DNA of 64,000 nt. It comes from Enterococcus plantarum (GTDB lineage Bacteria > Bacillota > Bacilli > Lactobacillales > Enterococcaceae). Under the pieces are notes generated by a model. It did no database searches. It was not told where the DNA came from and saw only the letters and a list, made by a program, of their open reading frames with translations. A program made the translations under genes and the position numbers. Shown one piece after another: positions 7,545 to 16,800 of the stretch (positions are counted from its first letter, which is position 1; every line of letters starts with the position of its first letter). Location: NCBI RefSeq assembly GCF_001730295.1, contig NZ_MIKA01000005.1:33761-97760 (forward strand). The letters run 5' to 3'.

Positions 7545-8942
7545 ATGCAACAAATTACGCTAGAATTTGATACGATCGCCGCAATTTCAACGCCACCTGG
7601 CGAAGGAGCAATCAGCATTGTCCGTTTAAGTGGTGATGAAGCGATTAAAATTGCAAATAAAGTATATCGTTCCGGCAAGAAGCAACTACTAGATGTTCCT
7701 ACTCACACGATCCATTATGGTCATATCCATGATCCGAAAGACGACAGTTTGTTAGACGAAGTGATGGTTTCAGTCATGCGAGCACCAAAAACGTTTACGA
7801 GAGAAGATGTTGTTGAAATCAACTGTCATGGCGGTATCGTGGTCGTTAACCAGTTATTGCAACTATTGTTAAGAGAAGGTGCACGTTTGGCTGAACCTGG
7901 TGAATTTACGAAAAGAGCATTTTTAAATGGTCGAATGGATTTGTCTCAAGCAGAAGCTGTGATGGATTTGATTCGGGCAAAAACGGATCGAGCGATGCAC
8001 GTGGCGTTGGATCAACTAGATGGAAATTTATCCACTTTGATTCGTTCATTAAGACAAGAGATTTTAGAAACATTAGCCCAAGTTGAAGTTAATATTGATT
8101 ACCCAGAATACGATGATGTAGAAGAATTAACGACAAAATTACTACTTGAAAAAGCTGGATTTGTCAAAGCTCAGATCGAAGGTTTATTGACGACAGCGAA
8201 ACAAGGAAAAATTTTGCGAGAAGGGCTAAGTACAGCCATTATCGGTCGTCCAAATGTAGGAAAATCGAGTTTACTAAATCATTTATTACGTGAAGAAAAA
8301 GCAATTGTAACAGATATAGCGGGAACGACACGAGATGTCATCGAAGAATATGTCAATGTGCGCGGAGTTCCATTGAAATTGATTGATACAGCAGGAATCC
8401 GAGAAACAGAAGACATTGTGGAACGAATTGGTGTAGAGCGTAGCCGTAAAGCATTGGCTGAATCAGATTTGATTTTGCTAGTTCTAAATCAACATGAGCC
8501 TCTAACAGAAGAAGATCGTCAATTACTAGCCGCAACAGAAGGCTTGAAACGTGTGATCTTATTAAACAAAATGGATTTAGCGCCTCAATTAGATCGAGAA
8601 GAATTAAACCAACATGTTCATGACGAAGAAATTTTACCAGTATCCGTTTTATCAAATACTGGGATGGAACAATTAGAATTAAAAATCGCAGACTTATTTT
8701 TCGGCGGACAAACAGGGGAAAAAGATGCCACTTACGTATCCAATACCCGCCACATCGCCTTACTAGATCAGGCAGCAATAGCGTTAGATGAAGTGATTCA
8801 AGGAATTGAAGCTGGAATGCCGGTTGACCTCGTTCAAATGGATATGACTCGCTGCTGGGACTTTTTAGGTGAAATTGTCGGCGATAGTGTTCAGGACGAG
8901 CTGATTACCCAATTATTCAGTCAATTTTGTTTAGGAAAATAG
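7545..8942 (+). CDS. mnmE: tRNA modification GTPase MnmE (TrmE)
   Basis: With MnmG it installs the (carboxymethyl)aminomethyl group on wobble U34 of certain tRNAs. The N-terminal formyl-THF-binding domain (residues 1-120) begins [22 protein letters not shown]. The inserted G domain carries GRPNVGKSS (about 227), DIAGTTRD and LLNKMD. The protein ends with the catalytic-type C-terminal FCLGK, a conservative version of the FC(I/L)GK motif. Length (465) is normal. It lies 13 bases ahead of mnmG, forming a functional two-gene unit. Confidence 0.98.
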   Translation: MQQITLEFDTIAAISTPPGEGAISIVRLSGDEAIKIANKVYRSGKKQLLDVPTHTIHYGHIHDPKDDSLLDEVMVSVMRAPKTFTREDVVEINCHGGIVVVNQLLQLLLREGARLAEPGEFTKRAFLNGRMDLSQAEAVMDLIRAKTDRAMHVALDQLDGNLSTLIRSLRQEILETLAQVEVNIDYPEYDDVEELTTKLLLEKAGFVKAQIEGLLTTAKQGKILREGLSTAIIGRPNVGKSSLLNHLLREEKAIVTDIAGTTRDVIEEYVNVRGVPLKLIDTAGIRETEDIVERIGVERSRKALAESDLILLVLNQHEPLTEEDRQLLAATEGLKRVILLNKMDLAPQLDREELNQHVHDEEILPVSVLSNTGMEQLELKIADLFFGGQTGEKDATYVSNTRHIALLDQAAIALDEVIQGIEAGMPVDLVQMDMTRCWDFLGEIVGDSVQDELITQLFSQFCLGK

Positions 8943-8955
8943 AAAGGAAGAGTCG

Positions 8956-10863
8956 ATGAATCAATTTAAAGCAGAATCTTATGACGTAATCGTAGTCGGA
9001 GCAGGTCACGCAGGATCAGAAGCAGCCCTAGCATCCGCTCGTATGGGCAGCAAAACGTTGCTTTTAACAATCAATTTAGATATGGTAGCCTTTATGCCAT
9101 GTAACCCCTCTGTGGGAGGTCCAGCCAAAGGAGTCGTGGTTCGAGAAATCGATGCGTTGGGCGGTGAAATGGGTCATAATATAGATAAAACATACATCCA
9201 AATGCGGATGCTAAATACAGGAAAAGGTCCGGCCGTTCGCGCCTTGCGCGCCCAAGCGGACAAACACGCTTACGCAACAGAAATGAAGCACACTATCGAG
9301 CGTACGGACAACTTATCATTACGACAAGGAATCGTGGAACGCTTGATCGTAGAAGGGGGTATTTGTAAAGGGGTTATCACAACAACAGGTGCACAATACC
9401 AGAGTAAAGCGGTAATCATTACAGCTGGAACAGCCCTGCGTGGAGAAATCATCATCGGTGAATTAAAATATTCTTCCGGCCCCAATAATTCATTGCCATC
9501 CATTGGTTTAGCCGATCACTTGAAGGAATTAGGCCTTGAAATGGATCGTTTCAAAACGGGGACACCACCTCGCGTGAAATCCAGTACGATCGACTATTCT
9601 GTTACAGAAGAACAACCTGGTGACGAACAACCAAATCACTTTAGTTTCAGTACGCCGGATGATGCGTATAATTTGGACCAACGTTCTTGCTGGTTGACTT
9701 ACACGAATGAAGGAACTCATGAAATTATTCAAGATAATTTACACCGAGCACCGATGTTTACAGGAATTGTTGAAGGAGTAGGGGCACGCTATTGTCCATC
9801 GATCGAAGACAAAATCGTTCGTTTTTCTGACAAACCTCGCCATCAACTATTTTTGGAGCCAGAAGGATTGAACACTGAAGAGGTTTATGTTCAGGGGCTT
9901 TCTACTTCATTACCAGAAGATGTTCAAACTGATATCTTACATTCAATTGCAGGATTAGAAAAAGCTGAAATGATGCGTACAGGATATGCGATCGAGTACG
10001 ATGTTGTTGTACCACATCAATTACGCCCAACCCTTGAAACGAAAGTAATCGATGGTCTATTTACAGCTGGGCAAACCAATGGTACCAGTGGCTATGAAGA
10101 AGCAGCGGGGCAAGGACTGATTGCAGGAATCAACGCGGCACTTAAAGTGCAAGGTAAAGATCCGTTTGTAATGAAACGTAGCGACGGTTATATTGGTGTG
10201 ATGATCGATGACTTAGTAACAAAAGGAACAAATGAACCGTATCGTTTATTAACATCTAGAGCGGAATATCGCTTGATTTTACGTCATGATAATGCGGATT
10301 TACGTTTGACAGAACAAGGCCATGAAATTGGTTTAGTTAAAGAAGACCAATATACTGCCTATCTTGAAAAGAAAAAGGCTGTCGAAGCCGAAATCGCTCG
10401 GTTAAACGCAGTCAGAGTGAAGCCTACAGCGGATGTACAAGCATTTTTAGAAGCGAAAGGCTCCGTTCCGTTGAAAGATGGGGTTTTAGCAGGAGACTTC
10501 TTAAAACGCCCAGAAATGACCTATCATGAAGTGATACAATTTATCCCAGCAACAGATGCGAAATTAGATGATAAAGTCATCGAACAAGTAGAAATTCAAC
10601 TTAAATATGAAGGCTATATCAAAAAAGCCTTGGAAAAAGTCGACAAACTAAAACGCATGGAAGCCAAACGAATCCCAGAAAATATCGATTACGAAGCAAT
10701 CAATGGATTAGCGACAGAAGCAAAACAAAAATTACAAAAAATCCAACCAGAAACAATTGCTCAAGCCAGTCGAATCAGCGGTGTGAATCCTGCTGATGTT
10801 TCGATTTTGATGGTTTATATCGAACAAGGCAAGATAGCAAAGATAAAACCAGAAAATACTTAA
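8956..10863 (+). CDS. mnmG: tRNA uridine 5-carboxymethylaminomethyl modification enzyme MnmG (GidA)
   Basis: FAD-dependent partner of MnmE in wobble-uridine modification. The dinucleotide fold [10 protein letters not shown] (about residues 15-24) and the GidA signatures [10 protein letters not shown] and [15 protein letters not shown] are present. The C-terminal helical domain begins after about residue 560. Length (635) is typical. The AGAAAGGAAGAG Shine-Dalgarno precedes the ATG. In many Firmicutes the next gene is rsmG; here rsmG is 29 kb away, because an accessory block follows. Confidence 0.98.
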   Translation: MNQFKAESYDVIVVGAGHAGSEAALASARMGSKTLLLTINLDMVAFMPCNPSVGGPAKGVVVREIDALGGEMGHNIDKTYIQMRMLNTGKGPAVRALRAQADKHAYATEMKHTIERTDNLSLRQGIVERLIVEGGICKGVITTTGAQYQSKAVIITAGTALRGEIIIGELKYSSGPNNSLPSIGLADHLKELGLEMDRFKTGTPPRVKSSTIDYSVTEEQPGDEQPNHFSFSTPDDAYNLDQRSCWLTYTNEGTHEIIQDNLHRAPMFTGIVEGVGARYCPSIEDKIVRFSDKPRHQLFLEPEGLNTEEVYVQGLSTSLPEDVQTDILHSIAGLEKAEMMRTGYAIEYDVVVPHQLRPTLETKVIDGLFTAGQTNGTSGYEEAAGQGLIAGINAALKVQGKDPFVMKRSDGYIGVMIDDLVTKGTNEPYRLLTSRAEYRLILRHDNADLRLTEQGHEIGLVKEDQYTAYLEKKKAVEAEIARLNAVRVKPTADVQAFLEAKGSVPLKDGVLAGDFLKRPEMTYHEVIQFIPATDAKLDDKVIEQVEIQLKYEGYIKKALEKVDKLKRMEAKRIPENIDYEAINGLATEAKQKLQKIQPETIAQASRISGVNPADVSILMVYIEQGKIAKIKPENT

Positions 10864-10898
10864 GAAGTAAAAAATAAACTGAAATTAATAGATATAGT

Positions 10899-10932
10899 GA
10901 AAAGCTTGGGACCTGCATCTTAAGCTTTTTTT
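10899..10932 (+). terminator. Terminator after mnmG
   Basis: AAAAGCTT and AAGCTTTTTTT arms enclose a 14-base loop with a T run that runs directly into the parS site. Confidence 0.65.
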
Positions 10933-10947
10933 GTTTCATGTGAAACA
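10932..10947. promoter_or_regulatory. parS: parS centromere-like site (ParB binding), site 1
   Basis: TGTTTCATGTGAAACA is a 16-bp perfect palindrome (apart from the central variation) matching the conserved ParB target TGTTNCACGTGAAACA with one change. It lies 70 bases after mnmG and about 7.4 kb from oriC. It should be bound by the ParB encoded at 41599. Confidence 0.85.
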
Positions 10948-11072
10948 TTCTCAATTTACCAGCCTTAAATCAGAAGTTTGGGAGATTTTTAACAGTAAAG
11001 TAACAGTCGATTACCTTAAATATAGAGTAAGATCAACCTATCAATAAAAATCAAAACAAAGGAGTAAAATCA

Positions 11073-11417
11073 GTGCGGACAATAAAGACAATCAGCGACT
11101 TTTGGGAAGTAATCGATGAAATAAGAATAAAAAAAGAATTAAATTGGACAGAATTAGTTGGAGGAAAAGCGAACTTAGCTGCTAGTCAACATTGGAATCC
11201 TCCGTTGACGTATATTCTTCAAATACAAAAAAAGCTAGATATAGATATCCTGAATACGTTTGTCTATGAATTAGTTGAATCGGAACAATTAATTGGTAAA
11301 GACCCAGAAACGCCAAATAAAATGAAGTTGATTCACCAGTGGATTCAGTCTGACAATTGGATGGAGGATGAAGAAATCATCCAAAAAGTTCAAGAAGTTG
11401 CTAAAACGATTCTATAA
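11073..11417 (+). CDS. Small hypothetical protein, possibly HTH-like
   Basis: 114 residues from a GTG start with an AAAGGAG Shine-Dalgarno. It is all-helical by eye and has no membrane segment or signal peptide. Residues 8-50 (FWEVIDEIRIKKELNWTELV ... LTYILQIQKKLDIDI) are laid out like a diverged XRE-type helix-turn-helix, but the recognition helix is not convincing, so I name no function. It is followed after 21 bases by the endolysin-like gene, and the pair looks like a small transcription unit of phage flavour at the left end of the accessory block. Confidence 0.5.
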   Translation: MRTIKTISDFWEVIDEIRIKKELNWTELVGGKANLAASQHWNPPLTYILQIQKKLDIDILNTFVYELVESEQLIGKDPETPNKMKLIHQWIQSDNWMEDEEIIQKVQEVAKTIL

Positions 11418-11438
11418 AAAAATTAAAGGAGTAAGAAA

Positions 11439-12203
11439 ATGGCTAATATAGAAAATATGATTAAATGGATGACAGACCGTAAAGGAACCGTCACGTACTC
11501 GATGAATGCAAGGCTAGGCCCTAATAGCTACGATTGTTCAAGTGCGGTTTACTTCGCTTTGATCAGCGGTGGTTTTTTTACTAGTGGAATGATAGGCAAT
11601 ACAGATAATCTGTTCTCACATTTGGAAAAAACTGGCTGGATGCAAGTCCAAGAAGATGCCTCAGGAAATTATCCTGCTAAAAAAGGAGATATTTTTATCT
11701 GGGGAAATCGAGGAGCATCAGGTGGAGCGGCAGGACATACAGGCATTTTTTTAGATGATCAAGATCAGATCATTCATTGTAATTATGGCTATAATGGTAT
11801 TACAGTCAACGATCACGATACGATTTGGGAAATAAACGGCTGCCCTACCTTAACTGTATATCGTTATGGAAAACCCGGAAACAGTCAATTAAAACCACAA
11901 CCAAATCCTTCACAACCAATTTCTGTGACGAAAGAACAACAAACCGGCTTGATTTCAATGTCAGGTACATTTTATCCAGATAGAAAATTAGCAGTAAGCG
12001 AAGACACAGAACCAGATGAGGTGGTGAGTCCTGCACTAGATTATTATTTACCTGGTATGGCAGTCCACTATGATTACTATCTTCATAGTAATGGCTATGT
12101 TTGGATCAGCTATATCAGTCAAGGAGGTGCTCGGCGCTATATTGCCGTGGGACCAGATGATGGGCAGACTAATACAACTTGGGGGACAGGTTTTTTTAAT
12201 TGA
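11439..12203 (+). CDS. Phage-type peptidoglycan hydrolase (Amidase_5/NlpC-P60 fold with SH3 domain)
   Basis: A 254-residue cell-wall hydrolase. Residues 1-145 form a papain-like catalytic domain with the nucleophile in SYDCSSAV, then GDIFIWGN and the catalytic His in AGHTGIFLD, as in phage endolysins of the Amidase_5 family. After a Pro/Gln linker (about 150-165), a bacterial SH3 wall-binding domain spans residues 170-245 (SGTFYPDRKLAV to RRYIAVGPDDG). It has no signal peptide, so release would require a holin or lysis, and no holin gene is visible. It may be a phage remnant or a domesticated bacteriocin-like lysin. Confidence 0.85.
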   Translation: MANIENMIKWMTDRKGTVTYSMNARLGPNSYDCSSAVYFALISGGFFTSGMIGNTDNLFSHLEKTGWMQVQEDASGNYPAKKGDIFIWGNRGASGGAAGHTGIFLDDQDQIIHCNYGYNGITVNDHDTIWEINGCPTLTVYRYGKPGNSQLKPQPNPSQPISVTKEQQTGLISMSGTFYPDRKLAVSEDTEPDEVVSPALDYYLPGMAVHYDYYLHSNGYVWISYISQGGARRYIAVGPDDGQTNTTWGTGFFN

Positions 12204-12271
12204 TTAAAAGGTCTATCAAAAGTAACCTTGCTATAATGATGGAAACGTCACGATAGATGGAGAGATAGTTA

Positions 12272-13212
12272 ATGAAGACTAATTTTGTAGAGAGTGAATT
12301 TGCTCCATTAAAAAGAGTTGTTTTAGCACAATCACAATTTTATTTGCCTGAATAGGAGGACGAGTTAGATACAAGCTTTCTATCAGAAACAAACATAAAA
12401 CTTTTCAAGAATAAAGTTGGTGATATAGGTGATCTTTACCCAGATATGCAGAAAAAATGGGAAAAAGAGCAGATGCTTCAATTGTTAGGCTCCTATGATG
12501 TAGAAGTTATCAGACCGCGGAAGTTGACAACTTATGAAAAGACATTAGGAAAAGAGAGTGGACATGGCTATGCTAATTTCTTTTCCAGAGATCCGTTTTT
12601 CACACTTGGTAATTTCATCATCGAAGGCAACTTGAGGTTTGCTCACCGACGTTTGGAAATCTCGCCGATACGAGCTATTCTAAAGGAAGAATCCAAGCAT
12701 GCAGAACACACCACAACCAGATTTTAAGAAGGATCAGAAAGTGAAACAGGACCGTTTCTAGAAGGCAAGCGATGTTTTGGTTTATGGCAAAAAAATATTT
12801 GTGGGATATTCAGATTTGGCCAGCAATCAAAATGGAATCAATTGGCTGAAGACACTGTTAGCTCACTGGGACTAATACGTTTGCATCCAGATATAATGCA
12901 CCTAGATTGTGCTCTAAGCATGGTTAAAGACGGATTGATTATTTACTGCGAAGAAGCTTTTTTAGATGGGTTACCCAATGCGCTAGATAACTGGGATAAG
13001 ATAACTATTTCTTTAAAAGAAGCCTCCTACTGATTGCAAATGGCCTTCCGAATAATGACTCTGTGTATGTGACAGATCAGTCATTCACACAGTTGATCAC
13101 AGCGTTGGAAAGTCATGGCGTCAAAGTAGAAACATTAGATTACGAAGTTTCAAGAATATTCGGTGGCTCTTTTAGATGTACAACACAAGCACTACTGAGA
13201 ACAAGCTATTAA
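12272..13212 (+). pseudogene. Degraded amidinotransferase-family gene
   Basis: The start MKTNFVESEFAPLKRVVLAQ is interrupted by TAG at 12353. The same frame then runs 12356-12727 to a second stop. The reading continues past it to FLEG, shifts frame near 12766 (DVLVYGKKIFVGYSDL), shifts again near 12840 (DIMHLDCALSMV) and once more near 13025 (IANGLPNNDSVYVTDQ). It ends GGSFRCTTQALLR, the typical C-terminal GG..RC motif of arginine deiminase/amidinotransferase-fold enzymes (PF02274). The reconstructed length is about 310 residues, full length for the family. Several independent lesions show a non-functional gene. Confidence 0.85.
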
Positions 13213-13251
13213 TCTAGGAATTCACTCGAATTTTATAAAAAGATAAAATAA

Positions 13252-13418
13252 CTTCAGATTTTTACCAAACAATCGTAATAAAGAAACCAAAATTTCGACA
13301 CAAAATAGTCACAAATTAGAGTTATTATATATTCATACCAAACAAACAACCCTAACAAAACACTTTTTCATTTTTTAACTCCTTTTCCCGCTCTTCCCCA
13401 AGAGCGGGTTATTTATTG
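13252..13418 (+). repeat. Direct repeat A flanking the giant surface-protein gene
   Basis: About 165 bases that recur at 18441-18612 in the same orientation. Shared blocks include CGTAATAAAGAAACCAA, GTTATTATATATTCATACCA, AACACTTTTTCATTTTTTAA and CTCCTTTTCCCGCTCTT. The repeat ends with a GC-rich hairpin (CCCGCTCTTCCCCAAGAGCGGG, split here as CCCGCTCT / AGAGCGGG) and a T-rich tail. The two copies bracket the minus-strand gene at 13880-18181. Confidence 0.8.
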
Positions 13419-13420
13419 TG
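13401..13420 (+). terminator. Terminator-like hairpin in repeat A
   Basis: CCCGCTCT / AGAGCGGG stem with TTATTTATT after it. It could close either a short RNA encoded in the repeat or transcription from the pseudogene. Confidence 0.6.
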
Positions 13421-13474
13421 AATCACTGTGATTGGCTATGCCAGAACAGATGATTCACAATACTTGGCGACCAA
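13418..13474. repeat. Dispersed repeat element, copy 3 (left part)
   Basis: It begins GTGAATCACTGTGATTGGC and contains TGATTCAC and ACAATACTTGGCGACCAAAGG, matching the elements at 4110 and 4295. GTGAATCA and TGATTCAC form an inverted pair of about 40 bases. It leads directly into the tandem 109-bp repeat. Confidence 0.65.
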
Positions 13475-13700
13475 AGGGAGAGAAGTCCCCGAACTAGTGA
13501 ATCCCCTTCTATTACCCCAAAAACAAAAGAAATCTTGAGATAAGCCAAGCCAGAACAACCAGTGAACAAAACAAAGAGTTAAAAGGGAGAGAAGTCCCCG
13601 AACTAGTGAATCCCCCTCTATTACCCCAAAAACAAAAGAAATCTTGAGATAAGCCAAGCCAGAACAACCAATGAACAAAACAAAGCATTAATAGGGAGCA
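13475..13700. repeat. 109-bp tandem repeat, two full units and the start of a third
   Basis: Units start at 13475, 13584 and 13693 with AGGGAGAGAAGTCC or AGGGAGCAC. Each holds GAACTAGTGAATCCCC, TATTACCCCAAAAACAAAAG and GATAAGCCAAGCCAGAACAA. The first two units differ at only a few positions. The unit incorporates the right part of the dispersed element. Open frames across it have the repeat's periodicity and no ribosome-binding site, so it is treated as non-coding. Confidence 0.8.
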
Positions 13701-13787
13701 CAATTACTATAATAGTCAGTCATTAAACGTTGTTTCAATATCTATATTCCCAAATAATTAAAAAAGTAGAACCTGTAAAATAAAAAA

Positions 13788-13836
13788 ACATCTAGACATG
13801 ATCCTTCAATTTGAAGTCACTGTGTCTAGATGCTTT
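13788..13836 (-). terminator. Bidirectional terminator after the surface-protein gene
   Basis: CATCTAGACA and TGTCTAGATG arms flank a 26-base loop that can itself pair (TTCAATTTGAA). There is a T run on either strand, and it lies 44 bases beyond the stop codon of the minus-strand gene. Confidence 0.75.
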
Positions 13837-13879
13837 TGTTGTTCTTTGGTTAGTGTAACATTAATTAGGAAATGAGCAC

Positions 13880-16800
13880 CTACCTACTATGTTTTCCTTT
13901 TTTTCTTCTCCAGAAAAGAAGAGATCCCGCGGCTCCAGAAATAAAGGTACCCAAACCTTGTCCTAGTAAAGATGTTTCTGATCCTGTGTTCGGTAGTCTT
14001 CTACTAAAACGAGTATCCGGAAGTCTAGATTTCGATGGATCTGCGACTAGATTAGTTTTAGAACGTGTAGTCTTAGGCAAAACGTCTGCTTTTATAGGAG
14101 CTATTAACGATTCAGGTGCTTCAGATTGTTTTCCTGCTACGGGTGCCTCTAATATTTTAGGTACCTTAGGTGCAGTAATGTTAATAGATCGCTCTACTGG
14201 TGGTTTAGCAAGGTCCACAGTTTCTGGTGCTGTAAGTGCTGGAACAATAGGCTCATCGCTTTTAGGTGCTTCTTCCAGTTCTTTAGGCCGTTCTAGTGGG
14301 TCTACGTTCGTACTATCTTCTAGCTCGTTTAAATCAACAGGTGCTTCAGGTTGAATACTCCCTTCAGCTTCGACAGTATCGAGTTCCACATTACTCACAT
14401 CTTTTGAAATGAGCAATTCATCGATTGGATCAAGAGGCGTAGAGGTATGTTTTATTGTTAGCATTGGCAGATCGATTCCTTCAATTTTAACACCTAATTT
14501 TGTTGAAGCTAGAGAAGATGCAAGTGCAATATTCTTTGGTTCTAGTACTGGGGTTACATTTTCAGGCGCAGTAATCCCTAAGGGTTCTTCAGGTGGTTTA
14601 GACATATCAGGTATTGGTGGAATTATTGGGTCATTGATTTGTTTGAGCCCTAGTAAATCTAAATCTGATTTGATAGGTTCAACACTAAAATCAGAAGGCG
14701 GTACAAAAATATCTAAATCTTGTCCTAATATAGTACTAGTATACTCGCCAGTTTGCTTAAATTGAGTGGTCAACCAATAATAAATTGATATTGGTTGACC
14801 GGGTATTTCTGGAAAAGGAGTATTTTTTAGCCTGTTGATGTTCGCAGCAGAAAGAGTAGAAGTGAGATCAGACATAAGTTCAATTGATGTTAGGATAGAA
14901 TCTTTTAGATAATAGATCTGAACTGTACTACCAGTTTGAGCATTAAAGACTTTAATTGCTTCTGTTATATCCTTTTTCGCCTGTGCCCAAGTTGATGAAA
15001 CTCCTTCCAAATAAGCTCCATACTCGGAGAATTTTTCCACTTGTTCTAAAACTGCTTTTTCATAAGCAGCTACAAATCTATTCCAATCCTCTAAAGTTTT
15101 CATTTTTTGTAAATTCTCGGTTGTGAAGTCAGGTGATATTGATGTAAAATCACCTGTTTCTAATGAATTAAAAATCGGTTGCCAAACATTTGAGTAGTCA
15201 TCATTTGGATCTCCAACATTACCAATTTCCCATCCAGATGTATAAGTTTCGAATGCTTCTAGATAGTTACTATAGGATTCATAATATTTTTGATAAGCAA
15301 TGGCTTTATCACTGTTTTTTTGCATCATTTCAGTTGAATCTGCAATAAACTCTACTAATTTGCCTTCAAAATTTTCTGGATTATACACGAAATTATATTT
15401 AATATCATGCGAAATTGAGCTAGAGTTATAGATGGTATTTTTCTCTTGATAATCTTCAATGATTGGCCAAGAATCAATTAAAGATGCTGTTAAATCTTGT
15501 TTAGCTACACTATATTCTGCTTTCCAAGTACTTAAAATATCAGGAATTTTTTTGTAGTTATCTTGTGTGATTTGAGCTGTTGGGAAATCAGCAATAACTT
15601 GCTTCATGTTAGTAATTGAAGTATTGATTTCGTCCTTAGCAATAACAGCCTTTTCATAAGCTTCGAGTGCATCTGTATAAGGTTTTGCAGCTGTGAGATA
15701 ACTATCTTTTGCAAGATCATACTTGGTTTGTAGATTATTAAAGAGCCCAATTGTTATATCATAGTCATTTTTAAGAGTTTTTAATTTTTCATGTGCTGCT
15801 TGATATGCAGTATCGGCTAATTTCCACGCAATATATGCTGCTTCGTATGATGTATTAACCTTATCGTATTCTTCGTGAAGTGTTGTAAAAGAATCTTCTA
15901 TTTTTTCATATTCTTTTGAAACAGCGGTGTACTCTTCGTCATGTATTTTTTTTTCAGCTGTAACTTCGACCAGTATGCCTAAAGTTGTATTATAGGTTTT
16001 TAGTGTTTTTTCATATTTATTTTTAAGGTCAACGTAGTAAACAGCTAAAGCAGTATATTCTTTTTTGATAAGCTTAAAGGATTCTTTCGCTTTTGAAATT
16101 GCTTCTGATGCGATTTCAAAAGCTGTTTTAGCAGTACTAAACTCCGTTCCTAGAGTAGAAAATTGCTTTTTAACCGCTTCGTACTCTTTCATCGTTTCAG
16201 TATAGTGTGTTTTTAAATCAGAGTACTGTTTCTGCGTTTTTTTTATTATTCTTCCTAAATTAGTAAAGGATGTCTCAGCTTTTGAAAGATCTGATTTTAG
16301 TTGTGTCAATTCATTTTTCAACGTTTGATATTTTGGGAAAAGACGGTCATATTCAGCACGAGCTAGTTCATATTTTTTGGTTACAGCATCATATGTTTTG
16401 TTCGCCTCGATATATTCTGCTTCGGTCACATCGAAAGCTTCTGATCCACTTGTAAATTGATCAAAGAGGGTATCATAAGAAGCCTTTACTTGAGTAAAGT
16501 GATCTTTTACTTCATCAGATTTTTTAAGTGCAGCTTTGTAGGCTGTTTCTGTTTCAGCATAGACATTCATGACGTGAGTATAGTTAGCGTTGATTGTTTG
16601 ATACTCTTTTTCTAATTGTTGATAATCATTCTTTGCGTTATCATTTTGTGTCACAAGAGAATCGTATTTTTGCTTGATAGACTGATAAGCTGCAGTGATA
16701 GCTTGATATTCACCTGTTGCAGTTTCATAGGCTGTTTTGACTATTTGAAATTCAGCAGTTAGTGAATCTGCTTGTTCTTTTACTTGTTGGTATTCTTTAT

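Noticed and set aside
8353..8778. 141-residue minus-strand ORF inside mnmE
   Set aside because: Shadow of the conserved mnmE frame; no independent support.
13475..13700. CRISPR-like array
   Set aside because: Units are contiguous 109-bp copies without short repeats separated by unique spacers, and no cas genes are present.
13436..13703. Minus-strand ORFs in the 109-bp tandem repeat with repeated residues
   Set aside because: Two frames simply repeat the same translated unit; there is no ribosome-binding site, and the DNA is better explained as a non-coding tandem repeat.
13872..14354. 160-residue plus-strand ORF over the surface-protein gene's C-terminal part
   Set aside because: It is antisense to the clear LPXTG-encoding frame, low complexity (Ser/Gly/Thr) because of the Pro/Glu-rich opposite strand, and lacks a sensible Shine-Dalgarno or domain.
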